Shown here in pieces: positions 28,226 to 38,364 of a stretch of DNA of 64,000 nucleotides. The notes beneath the pieces are model-generated. The model saw nothing but the letters and a program-made list of their open reading frames with translations. It had not been told where the DNA came from and did no database searches. This stretch comes from an uncultured Oceanospirillaceae bacterium. GTDB lineage: Bacteria; Pseudomonadota; Gammaproteobacteria; Pseudomonadales; Balneatricaceae. The stretch covers positions 1 through 64,000 of the forward strand of contig CAKZPE010000014.1 in the NCBI GenBank assembly GCA_937138495.1. The letters run 5' to 3'. Made by a program: the position numbers and the translations under genes. Every line of letters begins with the position of its first letter. Positions within the stretch are counted from its first letter, which is position 1.

Positions 28226-29746
28226 ATGCAATTTGAAATCTTTACTGATGCGGTCACCGACCTCGAAACCGAATGTCTTATTCTGGCCATTGCCCCGGAC
28301 GGCAAACTCAGCCCGTCCGCTTTAGACGTTGATACCAGCTCCCAGGGTTACCTGAGCGACGTCGCAGCAGACCACAACGGTAAAGCCGGCGAAACCCTCC
28401 TGTTACACAAAGTGCCGGGCATCAAAGCCAAACGCGTCGTTCTGATGGGCGTTGGCAAACAGGAAGACCGTACCGACCGTACTCAGCGTAAAGTCATCAC
28501 GGCAGGTATGAGCCAGATTAAATCCCTGAAACTGAGCAACGCCGTATTCGCGCTGGATCACATGGAAAGCAATGACGACGACCTCTACCGTCAAGTCCGT
28601 CATAACACTGAATGGGCCAGCGCAGAGCTGTACCAGTACGATACCACTAAGAGCAAAAAAGCCGATCCGCTGGCGCTGGAATCCCTGGCATTCCGGGTTG
28701 ATGAAGCAGACGCCGAACTGGCGGAATACTCAATCGCCGACGGCAGCGCCATTGCCAACGGTGTCACCACCGCCCGTGAACTGGGTAACCTGCCGGGTAA
28801 CATCTGTACCCCGACATACCTGTCTGAAATCGCCATGGCACTGGATGCGGAATGCGACAAGCTGACCACCACCGTACTGGAAGAAGACCAGATGGCAGAA
28901 CTGGGCATGTTCTCCCTGCTGTCTGTCGGTGAAGGCTCCATTCAGCCATCCAAGCTGATCATCATGGAATATAAAGGCGGCGAAGAAGGCGACAAGCCAC
29001 ACGTACTGGTCGGTAAGGGCATTACCTTTGATACTGGCGGTATCAGCCTGAAGCCAGGCGCCAAGATGGACGAAATGAAATTCGACATGTGCGGTGCCGC
29101 CAGCGTAATCGGCGCAATGGAATCCCTGACTGAAATGGCCCTGCCAATCAACGTCGTTGCCATCGTTGCCAGCGCTGAAAACATGCCATCCAGCAAGGCA
29201 ACCAAGCCCGGTGACATTGTCACCACTATGTCCGGCCAGACCGTTGAAATCCTCAACACCGATGCCGAAGGCCGCCTGGTACTCTGTGACGCACTGACCT
29301 ACGCCGAGCGCTTTGAACCGGCAACCGTTGTCGATGTGGCAACCCTGACCGGCGCCTGCATCGTCGCACTGGGCCACCACACCACAGGCCTGCTGAGTAA
29401 CAACGACGACCTGGCCGACAGCCTGCTGGCTGCCGGTGACTTCGCTGCTGACCGTGCATGGCGTCTGCCGATGGGTGAAGAATATCAGGAACAGCTGGAC
29501 AGCAACTTCGCAGACATCGCCAACATCGGCGGGCCTGCTGCCGGTACAATTACTGCCGCCTGCTTCCTGGCACGTTTCACCGAAAAATTCGCCTGGGCAC
29601 ACCTGGACATCGCCGGTGTCGCCTGGAACAGCAACGGTAAAGCCAAAGGCTCTACAGGACGCTGCGTACCGCTGCTGTGCCAACACCTGCTGAATCAGGT
29701 TGATGAAGGCGAAGAAGAACAGGAAGGCTGCGGTCACGACCACTGA
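28226..29746 (+). CDS. pepA: Leucyl aminopeptidase PepA (M17)
   Basis: Two-metal aminopeptidase that releases N-terminal residues; in E. coli PepA is also a DNA-binding architectural and regulatory protein. 506 residues: N-terminal macro-like domain (1-170) and C-terminal catalytic domain with VGKGITFDTGGISLKPG, FDMCGAASV, and the signature NTDAEGRL at 344-351. The C-terminus has an acidic, His-rich tail (EGEEEQEGCGHDH) that is unusual and could bind metal. GGAG lies eight bases before the ATG. Followed by holC and valS as in E. coli. Confidence 0.96.
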   Translation: MQFEIFTDAVTDLETECLILAIAPDGKLSPSALDVDTSSQGYLSDVAADHNGKAGETLLLHKVPGIKAKRVVLMGVGKQEDRTDRTQRKVITAGMSQIKSLKLSNAVFALDHMESNDDDLYRQVRHNTEWASAELYQYDTTKSKKADPLALESLAFRVDEADAELAEYSIADGSAIANGVTTARELGNLPGNICTPTYLSEIAMALDAECDKLTTTVLEEDQMAELGMFSLLSVGEGSIQPSKLIIMEYKGGEEGDKPHVLVGKGITFDTGGISLKPGAKMDEMKFDMCGAASVIGAMESLTEMALPINVVAIVASAENMPSSKATKPGDIVTTMSGQTVEILNTDAEGRLVLCDALTYAERFEPATVVDVATLTGACIVALGHHTTGLLSNNDDLADSLLAAGDFAADRAWRLPMGEEYQEQLDSNFADIANIGGPAAGTITAACFLARFTEKFAWAHLDIAGVAWNSNGKAKGSTGRCVPLLCQHLLNQVDEGEEEQEGCGHDH

Positions 29747-29775
29747 TTTCCCTCAGCGTTAACGTCTGAACACAC

Positions 29776-29807
29776 AAACGGCGGTTGAAATAACCGCCGT
29801 TTCTTCT
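29776..29807 (+). terminator. Terminator of pepA
   Basis: AAACGGCGGT-tgaaat-AACCGCCGTTT with TCTTCTT behind, 30 bases after the stop. Confidence 0.8.
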
Positions 29808-29860
29808 TACATTAGCTGCACACAACAGCACTGACCTATTCACCTTCCTGAGACAAACCA

Positions 29861-30307
29861 TTGAGCCAGGCCGACTTTTACGTCCTCACCGATACCAGTA
29901 ACGACAGCCGCTACACCTTCCTCTGCCGGCTGGCAGATAAAGTGCTGGGGCGGGGCCGTCAGGTATTCATCTCAGTGGCCAGCGAACAGGAAGCCGACCG
30001 GCTCGATCAGCTCCTCTGGGACTACCGCCCGGAAGCCTTTATACCCCATGGCATTATCAGCAATGCCAGCTCCGGGGCCGACACCCCCGCACCGGTTCAG
30101 ATTGGCTGGGGCGACACCCTGCCGGAACACCGGGACGTCTACATCAACCTGCATCTGGATGCATCCGAAGCCACGCTGAAATTCGAACGCATACTGGAAA
30201 TCGTCGTCCAGCAGGATGACGTTCTCACCGCCACCCGTAAAAACTACGCCACCTATAAAGACGCCGGCATTGAAATAAAAATGCACGACATGCGGCCAAA
30301 ATCCTGA
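29861..30307 (+). CDS. holC: DNA polymerase III chi subunit
   Basis: Chi links the clamp-loader to single-stranded DNA binding protein. 148 residues starting at TTG (SQADFYVLTDTSNDSRYTFL). Family features: ADKVLGRGRQVFISVASEQE, LDQLLWDYRPEAFIPHGI, IQIGWGD-type segment and VYINLHLDA. The only plausible start is TTG 29861, preceded by a poor Shine-Dalgarno (CTGAGAC), so expression is probably low, as fits a minor replisome subunit. Conserved between pepA and valS. Confidence 0.93.
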   Translation: MSQADFYVLTDTSNDSRYTFLCRLADKVLGRGRQVFISVASEQEADRLDQLLWDYRPEAFIPHGIISNASSGADTPAPVQIGWGDTLPEHRDVYINLHLDASEATLKFERILEIVVQQDDVLTATRKNYATYKDAGIEIKMHDMRPKS

Positions 30308-30545
30308 GCCGGAATACTCAGCAGTACACGCCGTCGCCGCGCTTTCCCACACTCTTTACCCGCCATACTGCTAACTGAAGCGAATTCATCCTATATTTGT
30401 GGCCTGCTCTATGTTTTCTGGCCCCGTCTGCCGGTATAATCGACACCAATTTTTTGCCAATTTATCACCACCGCCGCGTTTAGCTGCATGCCCGCCTCCG
30501 GGTTGCAACCGGCGACAGTGAATATCTGCGTTTTGGACGAGCATA

Positions 30546-33416
30546 ATGGATAAGACCTACCAGCCCCACGAGATCGAAAAATCCTGGTATAAAACCTGGG
30601 AAGACAACGGCTACTTCGCCCCCTCCGGCGAAGGCGATTCATACTGCATCATGATTCCGCCGCCGAACGTCACCGGCAGCCTGCACATGGGTCACGCTTT
30701 CCAGCACACCATCATGGACGCCCTCACCCGCTACCAGCGCATGCAGGGCAAGAACACCCTGTGGCAAGTGGGCACCGACCACGCCGGCATTGCAACCCAG
30801 ATGGTTGTTGAACGTAAACTGGCCGCAGAAGAACAGAAAACCCGCCACGATCTTGGCCGTGAAAACTTCATTAACAAGATCTGGGAATGGAAAGAAGAAT
30901 CCGGCGGTACCATTACCGGCCAGATGCGCCGTTTAGGTAACTCCGTTGACTGGCCGAGCGAACGCTTCACCATGGACGACGGTTTCTACAACGCCGTACA
31001 GGAAGTCTTCATCCGCCTGTATGACGAAGGCCTGATCTACCGTGGCAAGCGCCTGGTTAACTGGGACCCGAAACTGCACACCGCTATCTCCGACCTGGAA
31101 GTAGAAAACCGCGACGTTAAAGGCAAGATGTGGTACCTGCGTTACCCGCTGGCCGACGGTGCAAAAACCGCTGACGGCGACGACTTCCTGGTGGTAGCAA
31201 CCACCCGTCCGGAAACCATGCTGGGTGATACCGGTGTTGCCGTTAACCCGGAAGACGACCGCTATAAGGCCCTGATCGGCAAAGAAATCGTGCTGCCACT
31301 GGTTGGCCGCCGTATTCCGATCGTTGCCGACGAACACGCCGACATGGAAAAAGGCACCGGCTGTGTGAAAATCACCCCGGCCCACGACTTCAACGATAAC
31401 GAAGTCGGCAAACGCTGCAGCCTGCCTATGGTGAACATCCTCACCCTGAACGCAGACATCCGTGATGAAGCCGAATGCTTCAACACCGACGGCACCCCGA
31501 ACACCGAAATGGACACCTTCATTCCGGAAAAATACCGCGGCATGGAACGTTTTGCTGCCCGCCGTGAAATCGTTGCTGATTTCGAAGCGGCCGGCCAGCT
31601 GGTTAAAATCGAAGAAAATGACATGACCATCCCCTACGGCGACCGTGGCGGCGTGGTTATCGAACCGATGCTGACCGACCAGTGGTTCGCCGATGCCAAG
31701 ACCCTGGCCAAGCCAGCGGTTGAAGCGGTTGAAAACGGCGACATCCAGTTCGTCCCTAAGCAATACGAAAACATGTACTACGCCTGGATGCGCGACATTC
31801 AGGACTGGTGTATCTCCCGTCAACTGTGGTGGGGCCACCGAATCCCGGCCTTCTACGACGCTGAAGGTAAAGTATACGTAGCTAACAGTGCCGCCGCTGC
31901 CCGGGAAAAATACAACCTGGATGACAGTGTTGAACTGACCCAGGACAACGACGTACTGGACACCTGGTTCAGCTCCGGCCTGTGGACCTTCGGTACCCTG
32001 GGCTGGCCTGAAAACACCCAGCGTTTGCAGACCTTCCACCCGACTGACGTACTGGTTACAGGCTTCGACATCATCTTCTTCTGGGTTGCCCGGATGATCA
32101 TGATGACCATGCACTTCATGAAAGATGAAGACGGCAAGCCACAGGTACCCTTCAAAACCGTCTACGTCACCGGTCTGATTCGTGACGAAAACGGCGACAA
32201 AATGTCCAAGTCCAAAGGTAACGTACTCGACCCTCTGGACATGATCGACGGCATCGACCTGCCAACCCTGCTGGAAAAGCGTACCGGCAACATGATGCAG
32301 CCACAGCAGGCTGAGAAAATCGGCAAGCGTACTGAAAAGCAGTTCCCGGAAGGTATCTCTGCTCACGGTACCGACGCCCTGCGTTTCACCCTGGCTGCAC
32401 TGGCCTCCACCGGCCGTGACATCAACTGGGACATGAAGCGCCTGGAAGGTTACCGTAACTTCTGTAACAAAATCTGGAACGCCGCCCGTTACGTTCAGAT
32501 GAACACCGAAGGCGAAGATTGTGGACAAAGCACTACTGGAGAGTCTGGTGCTGAAGTTGAACTGTCTCTCGCAGACCGCTGGATCATCAGCCAGCTGCAG
32601 CGCGTAGAAACCGAAGTGCAAAAGCACATGGACGAATACCGTTTCGACATGGCTTCCCAGTCGCTGTACGACTTCATCTGGAATGAATACTGCAGCTGGT
32701 ATCTGGAACTGTCCAAGCCGGTACTGTGGGACGACAACGCCTCCGCTGAAGCCAAGCGTGGCACCCGTCAGACACTGGTACAGGTACTGGAACAGATCCT
32801 GCGTCTGGCCCACCCGATCATGCCGTACATCACCGAAGAAATCTGGCAGTCCATTAAGGCTGAAGCCGGCACCGACGGTGACACCATCATGCTGCAACCG
32901 TACCCGCGTGGCGACGACGCCAAGCTGGATACCGAAGCTGAAGCCAACATCGAATGGCTGAAAGGTGTTATCACCGGTATCCGTAACATCCGCGGTGAGA
33001 TGGGTATCTCCCCGGGTAAAGATCTGGACGTACTGTTCAACAACGGCAGCGACGCTGACAAAGCACTTCTGGAAGACAATCAGGCATTCCTGTCCAAGCT
33101 GGCATCCCTGGGCTCCATCACCTGGCTGAACCCGGGCGACGAAGCACCCATGTCTGCCGTACAGCTGGTTGGCGACATGCAGGTACTGGTACCGATGGCC
33201 GGCCTGATCGACAAAGATGCTGAGCTGGCCCGTCTGAAGAAAGAAATGGACAAACTGCAGAAGGAAGCCGGCCGTCTGGAAGGTAAGCTGAACAACGAGA
33301 AGTTCGTGGCTAATGCGCCGGAAGCGGTGGTTGCTAAAGAGCGTGAGAAGCTAGGGGAGTTTAAGGCTTCTTTGACTCAGCTGACTGAGCAATATGGGAA
33401 GATTGAGGCGCTGTAA
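30546..33416 (+). CDS. valS: Valyl-tRNA synthetase
   Basis: Class Ia synthetase that charges tRNA-Val and edits threonine. 956 residues: HIGH-type motif [16 protein letters not shown] (about residues 38-53), CP1 editing domain (about 190-340, with [18 protein letters not shown]), KMSKS at 552-556, anticodon-binding domain and a C-terminal coiled coil ([20 protein letters not shown]) diagnostic of ValS. ATG 30546 with GAGCATA just upstream. A strong terminator follows. Confidence 0.98.
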   Translation: MDKTYQPHEIEKSWYKTWEDNGYFAPSGEGDSYCIMIPPPNVTGSLHMGHAFQHTIMDALTRYQRMQGKNTLWQVGTDHAGIATQMVVERKLAAEEQKTRHDLGRENFINKIWEWKEESGGTITGQMRRLGNSVDWPSERFTMDDGFYNAVQEVFIRLYDEGLIYRGKRLVNWDPKLHTAISDLEVENRDVKGKMWYLRYPLADGAKTADGDDFLVVATTRPETMLGDTGVAVNPEDDRYKALIGKEIVLPLVGRRIPIVADEHADMEKGTGCVKITPAHDFNDNEVGKRCSLPMVNILTLNADIRDEAECFNTDGTPNTEMDTFIPEKYRGMERFAARREIVADFEAAGQLVKIEENDMTIPYGDRGGVVIEPMLTDQWFADAKTLAKPAVEAVENGDIQFVPKQYENMYYAWMRDIQDWCISRQLWWGHRIPAFYDAEGKVYVANSAAAAREKYNLDDSVELTQDNDVLDTWFSSGLWTFGTLGWPENTQRLQTFHPTDVLVTGFDIIFFWVARMIMMTMHFMKDEDGKPQVPFKTVYVTGLIRDENGDKMSKSKGNVLDPLDMIDGIDLPTLLEKRTGNMMQPQQAEKIGKRTEKQFPEGISAHGTDALRFTLAALASTGRDINWDMKRLEGYRNFCNKIWNAARYVQMNTEGEDCGQSTTGESGAEVELSLADRWIISQLQRVETEVQKHMDEYRFDMASQSLYDFIWNEYCSWYLELSKPVLWDDNASAEAKRGTRQTLVQVLEQILRLAHPIMPYITEEIWQSIKAEAGTDGDTIMLQPYPRGDDAKLDTEAEANIEWLKGVITGIRNIRGEMGISPGKDLDVLFNNGSDADKALLEDNQAFLSKLASLGSITWLNPGDEAPMSAVQLVGDMQVLVPMAGLIDKDAELARLKKEMDKLQKEAGRLEGKLNNEKFVANAPEAVVAKEREKLGEFKASLTQLTEQYGKIEAL

Positions 33417-33442
33417 TCAGCCCTCCATTTTCTTTGTCTGAT

Positions 33443-33475
33443 AAAAATCCCGGCCTGTGAGCCGGGATTTTTTTT
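33443..33475 (+). terminator. Terminator of valS
   Basis: AAAAATCCCGGC-ctgtga-GCCGGGATTTTTTTT, 26 bases beyond the valS stop; perfect stem with long T-run. Confidence 0.95.
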
Positions 33476-33803
33476 GGTTCTTTTTTTATTGCTGACGCCA
33501 TTTTTTCTTTGAGGGTGTTTGGGCTGAGAGTTCTGTATGTTTTTTGATTTTGGTGCTGATTCGTTGCTTGGGATGGTCTTTTTCGCTAACGCGACTCAAG
33601 ACTTTTGTAACCGCACAAAAGTCTTAAGAATCTAAAACCGGCCCCACTGCTTGTCCGGCTACGCCGGATACCCTGCGCGTTTCGCCCTTGAATGGCGTCG
33701 CAAAAACTCGACCGCTACGCGCTCTCAAACAGTTTGCGCCACTGATCATTCAAGGCCTGTAATGCTCGGCTGCGCAGAAGGGGGAACTTGGTGCCAAACT
33801 CAA
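33476..33803. repeat. Structured palindromic intergenic element after valS
   Basis: No gene is convincing here. The stretch contains several nested inverted repeats: AAGACTTTTGT/ACAAAAGTCTT (33598-33608 and 33615-33625, perfect 11 bp with loop aaccgc), TCCGGC/GCCGGA (33654-33668), and a long fold closed by CTGCGC/GCGCAG (33673 and 33772) with CCTTGAATG/CATTCAAGG (33686-33694 and 33747-33755) and GGCG-CGCAAA/TTTGCGCC inside. It separates the core gene valS from AT-richer accessory genes. From general memory such elements recur between genes in gammaproteobacterial genomes, but only one copy is in this window, so the repeat status is inferred. Confidence 0.6.
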
Positions 33804-34412
33804 TCATTGCAGGTTACTTTGAAACTCTTCAATCATAAGAGCAACTTCGTAATTTACAGCCTGACGTCTAAGGAATATCGCCATCACAAGAGATATACAA
33901 ACTAATCCCCACTGAACAAATAAAGACACTTCAGTGGAATCAATAAAGATAATCGTCAATAACTGAGCTATCGCTCCACACAGCAAAATCAGCGGATACC
34001 ACTTGTCAAACATGTACCCCATACGTCTTGATCTATCTTTATTGGCCACTATCACTTTATCTTCAAACTCTAAAAACCGACTCGCTCGGCGAAGCTGATT
34101 AATTGTAAGATCCCCTTCACTTTTTTCTAAAAGCTCCCGGTATTTTTCACGCATATATTTATCACCAGCAATGCCCGTAGCTTGTAAGAAAAGCGATCTG
34201 TTAAAGTCTTCAACTAGAACAAACTTCACCTCTGGTGAAAGAGTTTCTACTTCCAATATGCTTTTTAAATGGGTAATTCTCTGACCTTTAGCGCTCCAGA
34301 CTAACTTAACAAAAGAGCTGGCAAACGTAAGAAAGCCAATTACACAGGCAAGCGCCAGTACCTGCCAGCTATCTGCACCAAAAAACTCTGTAAACGTCGT
34401 TAGCCAATTCAT
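33804..34412 (-). CDS. Hypothetical membrane protein
   Basis: 202 residues, AT-richer than the core genes. One hydrophobic helix near the N-terminus (VLALACVIGFLTFASSFVKL, about 17-37), a charged cytoplasmic-looking middle (about 45-130, rich in Glu, Lys and Arg), and two helices near the C-terminus (about 138-158 and 165-182). No family recognised. It lies between the palindromic element and a spermidine-synthase-like gene, on the same strand as the SIR2-STAND gene, so a role in the same accessory region is possible but unproven. Confidence 0.7.
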   Translation of the reverse strand: MNWLTTFTEFFGADSWQVLALACVIGFLTFASSFVKLVWSAKGQRITHLKSILEVETLSPEVKFVLVEDFNRSLFLQATGIAGDKYMREKYRELLEKSEGDLTINQLRRASRFLEFEDKVIVANKDRSRRMGYMFDKWYPLILLCGAIAQLLTIIFIDSTEVSLFVQWGLVCISLVMAIFLRRQAVNYEVALMIEEFQSNLQ

Positions 34413-34473
34413 TGAGGTTGTCTCGAATTAAAGCGATTTGTAAGCAGCTCTGAAGTTTTCGGATAATTAGTAT

Positions 34474-35196
34474 TTATCCCTTCACGCAAACATAAACCGA
34501 GTTTGTCGATTCGCAGCCAAGGAACGGGTTGTAGAAAGGTACGATGTGGGATTCGACGCTGTCGAATACAGTTTTCAGTAGAGTAACGAAACTTTCTTCA
34601 GGGAGGTTTTGAGACCACATGGCGAACACACCTTTTGGCTTTAGCTGTTCGGCCATAAGTGACAGGTTTTCGGTGGTATAGAAGCTGGCGTTGGATGCGT
34701 TCAGGTATTCTGTTGGGGAGTGGTCGATATCCAACAGAATAGCATCGAACTTCCGGCCCGGGTTTTGTGGGTCGAAGCCGTTTTCAGGGTCAGTGGCCAA
34801 GTCGAAGAAGCTGCCGTGTACATAACGGTTACGGGTATCGGCATTTAAAATCTTGCCCAGCGGCACCAGTTCATCCTGATGCCAGCCGATTACCGTATCC
34901 AGTGCATCCACAACCAACTGCTCAGAGATGCGCTCATCCTTTAACGCAGCCACAGCGGTATAGCCCAAGCCCAGACCACCGACGACCACAGAAAGGTCAT
35001 CCCCCTGAACAGCAGCAAGGCCCAGATCAGACAGCGCTTCTTCTGCCTCAACAAACATGCTGGACATTAAAAACTCATCGCCGAGCTTCACTTCATAAAT
35101 GTCTCTGTCACTGAACGCAGGCAAACGCCGGCGACGCAGGGAGATGTTACCCAGTGGTGATGGCTGGCAATCGATTTCTTTGAATAACAGAGACAT
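34474..35196 (-). CDS. Spermidine synthase-like (aminopropyltransferase-fold) protein
   Basis: 240 residues with a Rossmann methyltransferase-like fold. It resembles spermidine synthases in layout: beta-hairpin N-terminus (LGNISLRRRRLPAFSDRDIY), nucleotide-binding loop VVGGLGLGYTAVAAL, acidic strand VDALDTVIGWHQ, and the catalytic-loop region FDAILLDIDHSPTEYL. However, the GGGDG motif of true enzymes is GGLGLG here and the DSTDP motif is DIDHSP, so polyamine synthesis is doubtful. No speD or speA is near. The ribosome site is weak. Substrate unknown; the family occurs widely as 'spermidine synthase-like'. Confidence 0.75.
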   Translation of the reverse strand: MSLLFKEIDCQPSPLGNISLRRRRLPAFSDRDIYEVKLGDEFLMSSMFVEAEEALSDLGLAAVQGDDLSVVVGGLGLGYTAVAALKDERISEQLVVDALDTVIGWHQDELVPLGKILNADTRNRYVHGSFFDLATDPENGFDPQNPGRKFDAILLDIDHSPTEYLNASNASFYTTENLSLMAEQLKPKGVFAMWSQNLPEESFVTLLKTVFDSVESHIVPFYNPFLGCESTNSVYVCVKG

Positions 35197-35333
35197 TTTT
35201 AATTTACCCTAAATAAGTTTAGCGAGTGAATATCATACCTAATACCTTTACATTCAAAAACAAGAAATAAATTTTATGCCTCCTAATTCAACAAACACAT
35301 AATATATACACCAAATTCAACAACAACTAATAA

Positions 35334-38204
35334 TCATTTCAAACCAACCTCTTTATAAATCCAATCTAGACAGTATTTCTCAACTCGCCAGAGCTCTTGA
35401 GACATTATAGAGTTATAAGTTGAGTCATCCTTGCAGCCCGGCCATTGTAATAAATTTCTATTTGCTAATACAGGTGAGGAACTACGCAAAACTTCCATGG
35501 CATACTTATTAAAATACAAAGCAGATTCTTTCATGTTTTTTTCAAACAAAACTTCAGAGATCCATAATGAGGCATATCCAATATTAATAAGTCTGTCCCC
35601 TCCTCCATCTCCTCCAAAAATATAATGAAAAGACTTATAATAACAAACAAGAGCATTATCATATTCATTTTTTAAAGCAAAACAACGGCCTACATTACCA
35701 AATAGAGTGCCATCACCATGAGTATTAAAATTTTCTTTTTTAACAAGATCATCCAAATCATTTATACCAACAAAGTAATCCAATGCCTTATTAATCCCTT
35801 CACTATCCCCTCTATCTCGATAAGCTAAATGCTGATTATGAGCTAGTGAATAACTATCATCTTGCCCTCCCCTGTTCAACATATAAAGTGCTTCATCAGC
35901 TAGCTCTATGGCTTTTTTATAATCACCTCTAAACCAACTTGCATAAACCTTAATAGAACAAAGCCTTATATATGCTGCTTCCTTATTTTCAATCAAACTC
36001 TCAAACTTATTTATTAAACTATCTGCAAAGCGGTTCTCATCTCTCTCTACTGCTGACTTAACCGTATCCGAAAGTAGTGATTCAAAAGAACTGTACTTAG
36101 AAATACTTTTCTTCGTCCAAGTTACGCTATTGAACAATAATTTTGAAACTCTAAGAAATTCTTCTATATAACCTGCAGAACTCATTGAAGAATGAATTTC
36201 AGATAAAGTTGATATAGCATTTTGAAAATCACCTGCATTGATAGACAACTCTGCTTTATTTGTAAAATTTACAAACTCATCAAAGCTTAACTTATGACTC
36301 AACACTTTTTTCAAAACTAGAACATATTTATCATAATATTTAATCAGCATTGATATATATCTGCTTCTATCTGAAGTCTGATAATTTTTCCTAATAAACT
36401 CTTTAACTAGAGGGTGCAGCTCAATATAATCAGTATCTCTTTTATTTATAAGAAGGTTCATATTTTTCAATGAATTTAAAACTCTTCCAAACTTATTAAA
36501 TGTTAGTTCTGAACTCAGTATTTCAGCATAATCCTCTACTGTTTCAGCTCTAACTGATTCAGCTAAAGTTCTTAACACAAGTTTATGATTGGTATTCAAT
36601 GTCCCCCAAATACTACCAAGTACATGTTCAGATAATAAAGAGGAATCATTATGCGCTATAGAAGAGCCTGAAGAGATACTATTTAAGAAGTCATTAACAA
36701 CATTTTCTCCTCTTCTTGCTTGAGCAACAATTAAATTTAACCATAATGCATGTCCATTAGTTAATTTATGTGACTTTCTAGCAACAGCATCAATCTTATT
36801 ACTAGGAATTTGAGTACTACTTTTTCTAAAAAGCTCTAAAGTGCTTGTTTCTCTAAGCCCAAGTAACGAAAGCTGGAAGAACTCTGCTCCCGCATAAGTT
36901 ATAAATGGTCTACAAGTAAAAATAAATTTGGCATTATGCTCAACATCCATAGCCATATTAAACAATTTACCTATCCCATTAACTGGTATAAATGTTTCCA
37001 GATCAATATAGCTATCCACATTATCAAGAACAAATACAGCTTTTTTATCTCCTAACTTTAAGAAAAACATACTAATTAATTCATCATCATTTAATCCAGC
37101 AACGTCTTCCGGCACAATATCATTACAAACTGATGAAATCATTGAGCATATTTTACTCTGAAACCTATGATCCTCCTCCTTAAAATCTCTCCACTCTAAT
37201 ATTTCGCATTCACCAACCTTACTTAATTCGTTTAAATAGTGAGATGCTAATGCTGACTTACCTTCCCCACCAAAACCGGTAATAGCGACCACTTTGAATG
37301 AGTCATTATTTAGTGCTAGTAATTCTTTTTCTCGACCCACCCAGCGCTCAACTTCAGGAGGTATATCTCCACTATCAACTTCCCTGACATTTACAACTCC
37401 ATCTTGTTTCTCTAATGTGTCAATATCTTTTTCAACACCTTCTTTCTTAATAGAATATATGTAGTTCACAAAATTACTAATATTTTCGTAACTAGAGATA
37501 TCTATGACATCTATACCATTCAACTCTACATTCCTGTCAAAAACAGCAAAATGTTTTTTACCAAAACCATCATATAGCCCTGACACATGCTCAAATAAAT
37601 CTTTAACATATGGATCTCTCATAGAGAAACCTAAAAATAAAACATTAAATGATGAAAATATTTTTTTAAGTTGGAATGATGCAAGCTTTTCTTCAGAATA
37701 AAGTTCTTCGTATTGACTACTAAAAATAATACACTTATCTACTCTAGAAATATCTCCGTGAATCTTTACTATATAGCTATCATAATTATCAATTTTTGAA
37801 AGATTAAAATCACTATCATGAGTAACTATTGTATCAATACTTGAATTATCTTCTATTAATGTATCAAAGTTTGTTGTTACAAACTTACCAGTGATAGTAG
37901 ATAGTTTTTTATGAACCTCACTATCAACTGTCTTCTTCAGCCTTTTCTCAAAATAGTCATATATTTTCTTTTTATCTTTTTCTATTTTATCAAGAACTTC
38001 TAATGGCTCTAAGATACTATCTTCCAGAGCATTTAGATATGCACTTGATTTCTCAATATATTCACCTTCATTCTCTAATAAACCTTTAACTAGACTATGC
38101 CAATCAGGCATATCATTACTGACCGACAATCCTGCTCCAATAAAGATAACTAACTGATCATTTTTTATTGCATCACGCAAATAAGATGATATTTCAAATT
38201 TCAT
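35334..38204 (-). CDS. SIR2-STAND (NB-ARC-like) protein with helical-repeat C-terminus, candidate phage-defence NADase
   Basis: 956 residues from ATG 38204 (AAGGTG four bases upstream; a TTG at 38207 is the alternative). N-terminal SIR2-like domain (about 1-250) with GAGLS (23-27), TTNFD (110-114), KIHGD (His149) and GFSMRDP (192-198), the NAD-binding set of SIR2 NADases. RWVGRE (287-292) introduces an NB-ARC/STAND ATPase: Walker A GFGGEGKS (310-317), Walker B VFVLDNVD (390-397), TCRP (430-433). Residues about 600-956 are TPR-like helical repeats. This sensor-ATPase-effector layout matches SIR2-bearing Avs/STAND antiphage proteins, in which target binding triggers oligomerisation and NAD depletion. 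It is much more AT-rich than flanking genes and stands alone. Function is inferred. Confidence 0.88.
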   Translation of the reverse strand: MKFEISSYLRDAIKNDQLVIFIGAGLSVSNDMPDWHSLVKGLLENEGEYIEKSSAYLNALEDSILEPLEVLDKIEKDKKKIYDYFEKRLKKTVDSEVHKKLSTITGKFVTTNFDTLIEDNSSIDTIVTHDSDFNLSKIDNYDSYIVKIHGDISRVDKCIIFSSQYEELYSEEKLASFQLKKIFSSFNVLFLGFSMRDPYVKDLFEHVSGLYDGFGKKHFAVFDRNVELNGIDVIDISSYENISNFVNYIYSIKKEGVEKDIDTLEKQDGVVNVREVDSGDIPPEVERWVGREKELLALNNDSFKVVAITGFGGEGKSALASHYLNELSKVGECEILEWRDFKEEDHRFQSKICSMISSVCNDIVPEDVAGLNDDELISMFFLKLGDKKAVFVLDNVDSYIDLETFIPVNGIGKLFNMAMDVEHNAKFIFTCRPFITYAGAEFFQLSLLGLRETSTLELFRKSSTQIPSNKIDAVARKSHKLTNGHALWLNLIVAQARRGENVVNDFLNSISSGSSIAHNDSSLLSEHVLGSIWGTLNTNHKLVLRTLAESVRAETVEDYAEILSSELTFNKFGRVLNSLKNMNLLINKRDTDYIELHPLVKEFIRKNYQTSDRSRYISMLIKYYDKYVLVLKKVLSHKLSFDEFVNFTNKAELSINAGDFQNAISTLSEIHSSMSSAGYIEEFLRVSKLLFNSVTWTKKSISKYSSFESLLSDTVKSAVERDENRFADSLINKFESLIENKEAAYIRLCSIKVYASWFRGDYKKAIELADEALYMLNRGGQDDSYSLAHNQHLAYRDRGDSEGINKALDYFVGINDLDDLVKKENFNTHGDGTLFGNVGRCFALKNEYDNALVCYYKSFHYIFGGDGGGDRLINIGYASLWISEVLFEKNMKESALYFNKYAMEVLRSSSPVLANRNLLQWPGCKDDSTYNSIMSQELWRVEKYCLDWIYKEVGLK

Positions 38205-38364
38205 CAAACACCTTTAAAAATATATACAATGCATTCAACATATCTAATATGCAATTTTATTAAAATATGAGTAAAACTAGTCAAATCTATACTTTTCACG
38301 TTTTAACTTAGCCATGTTTACTAGCTCTTACTCCTTAACCAACATCATCCTCACCACCTCAACC

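Noticed and set aside
28730..29743. 337-codon open frame opposite pepA
   Set aside because: Antisense shadow of the pepA coding frame; no recognisable motif, mirrored codon bias.
30933..32897. 654-codon open frame on the minus strand, opposite valS
   Set aside because: It lies entirely antisense to a certain valyl-tRNA synthetase gene. Its composition (rich in Val, Phe, Gly, His, Asp repeats of mirrored codons) is that of an antisense shadow, and there is no ribosome site or family motif.
33651..33905. 84-codon open frame after valS
   Set aside because: It covers the palindromic element and overlaps the end of the membrane protein gene; the sequence is typical of translated repeat DNA, and there is no ribosome site.
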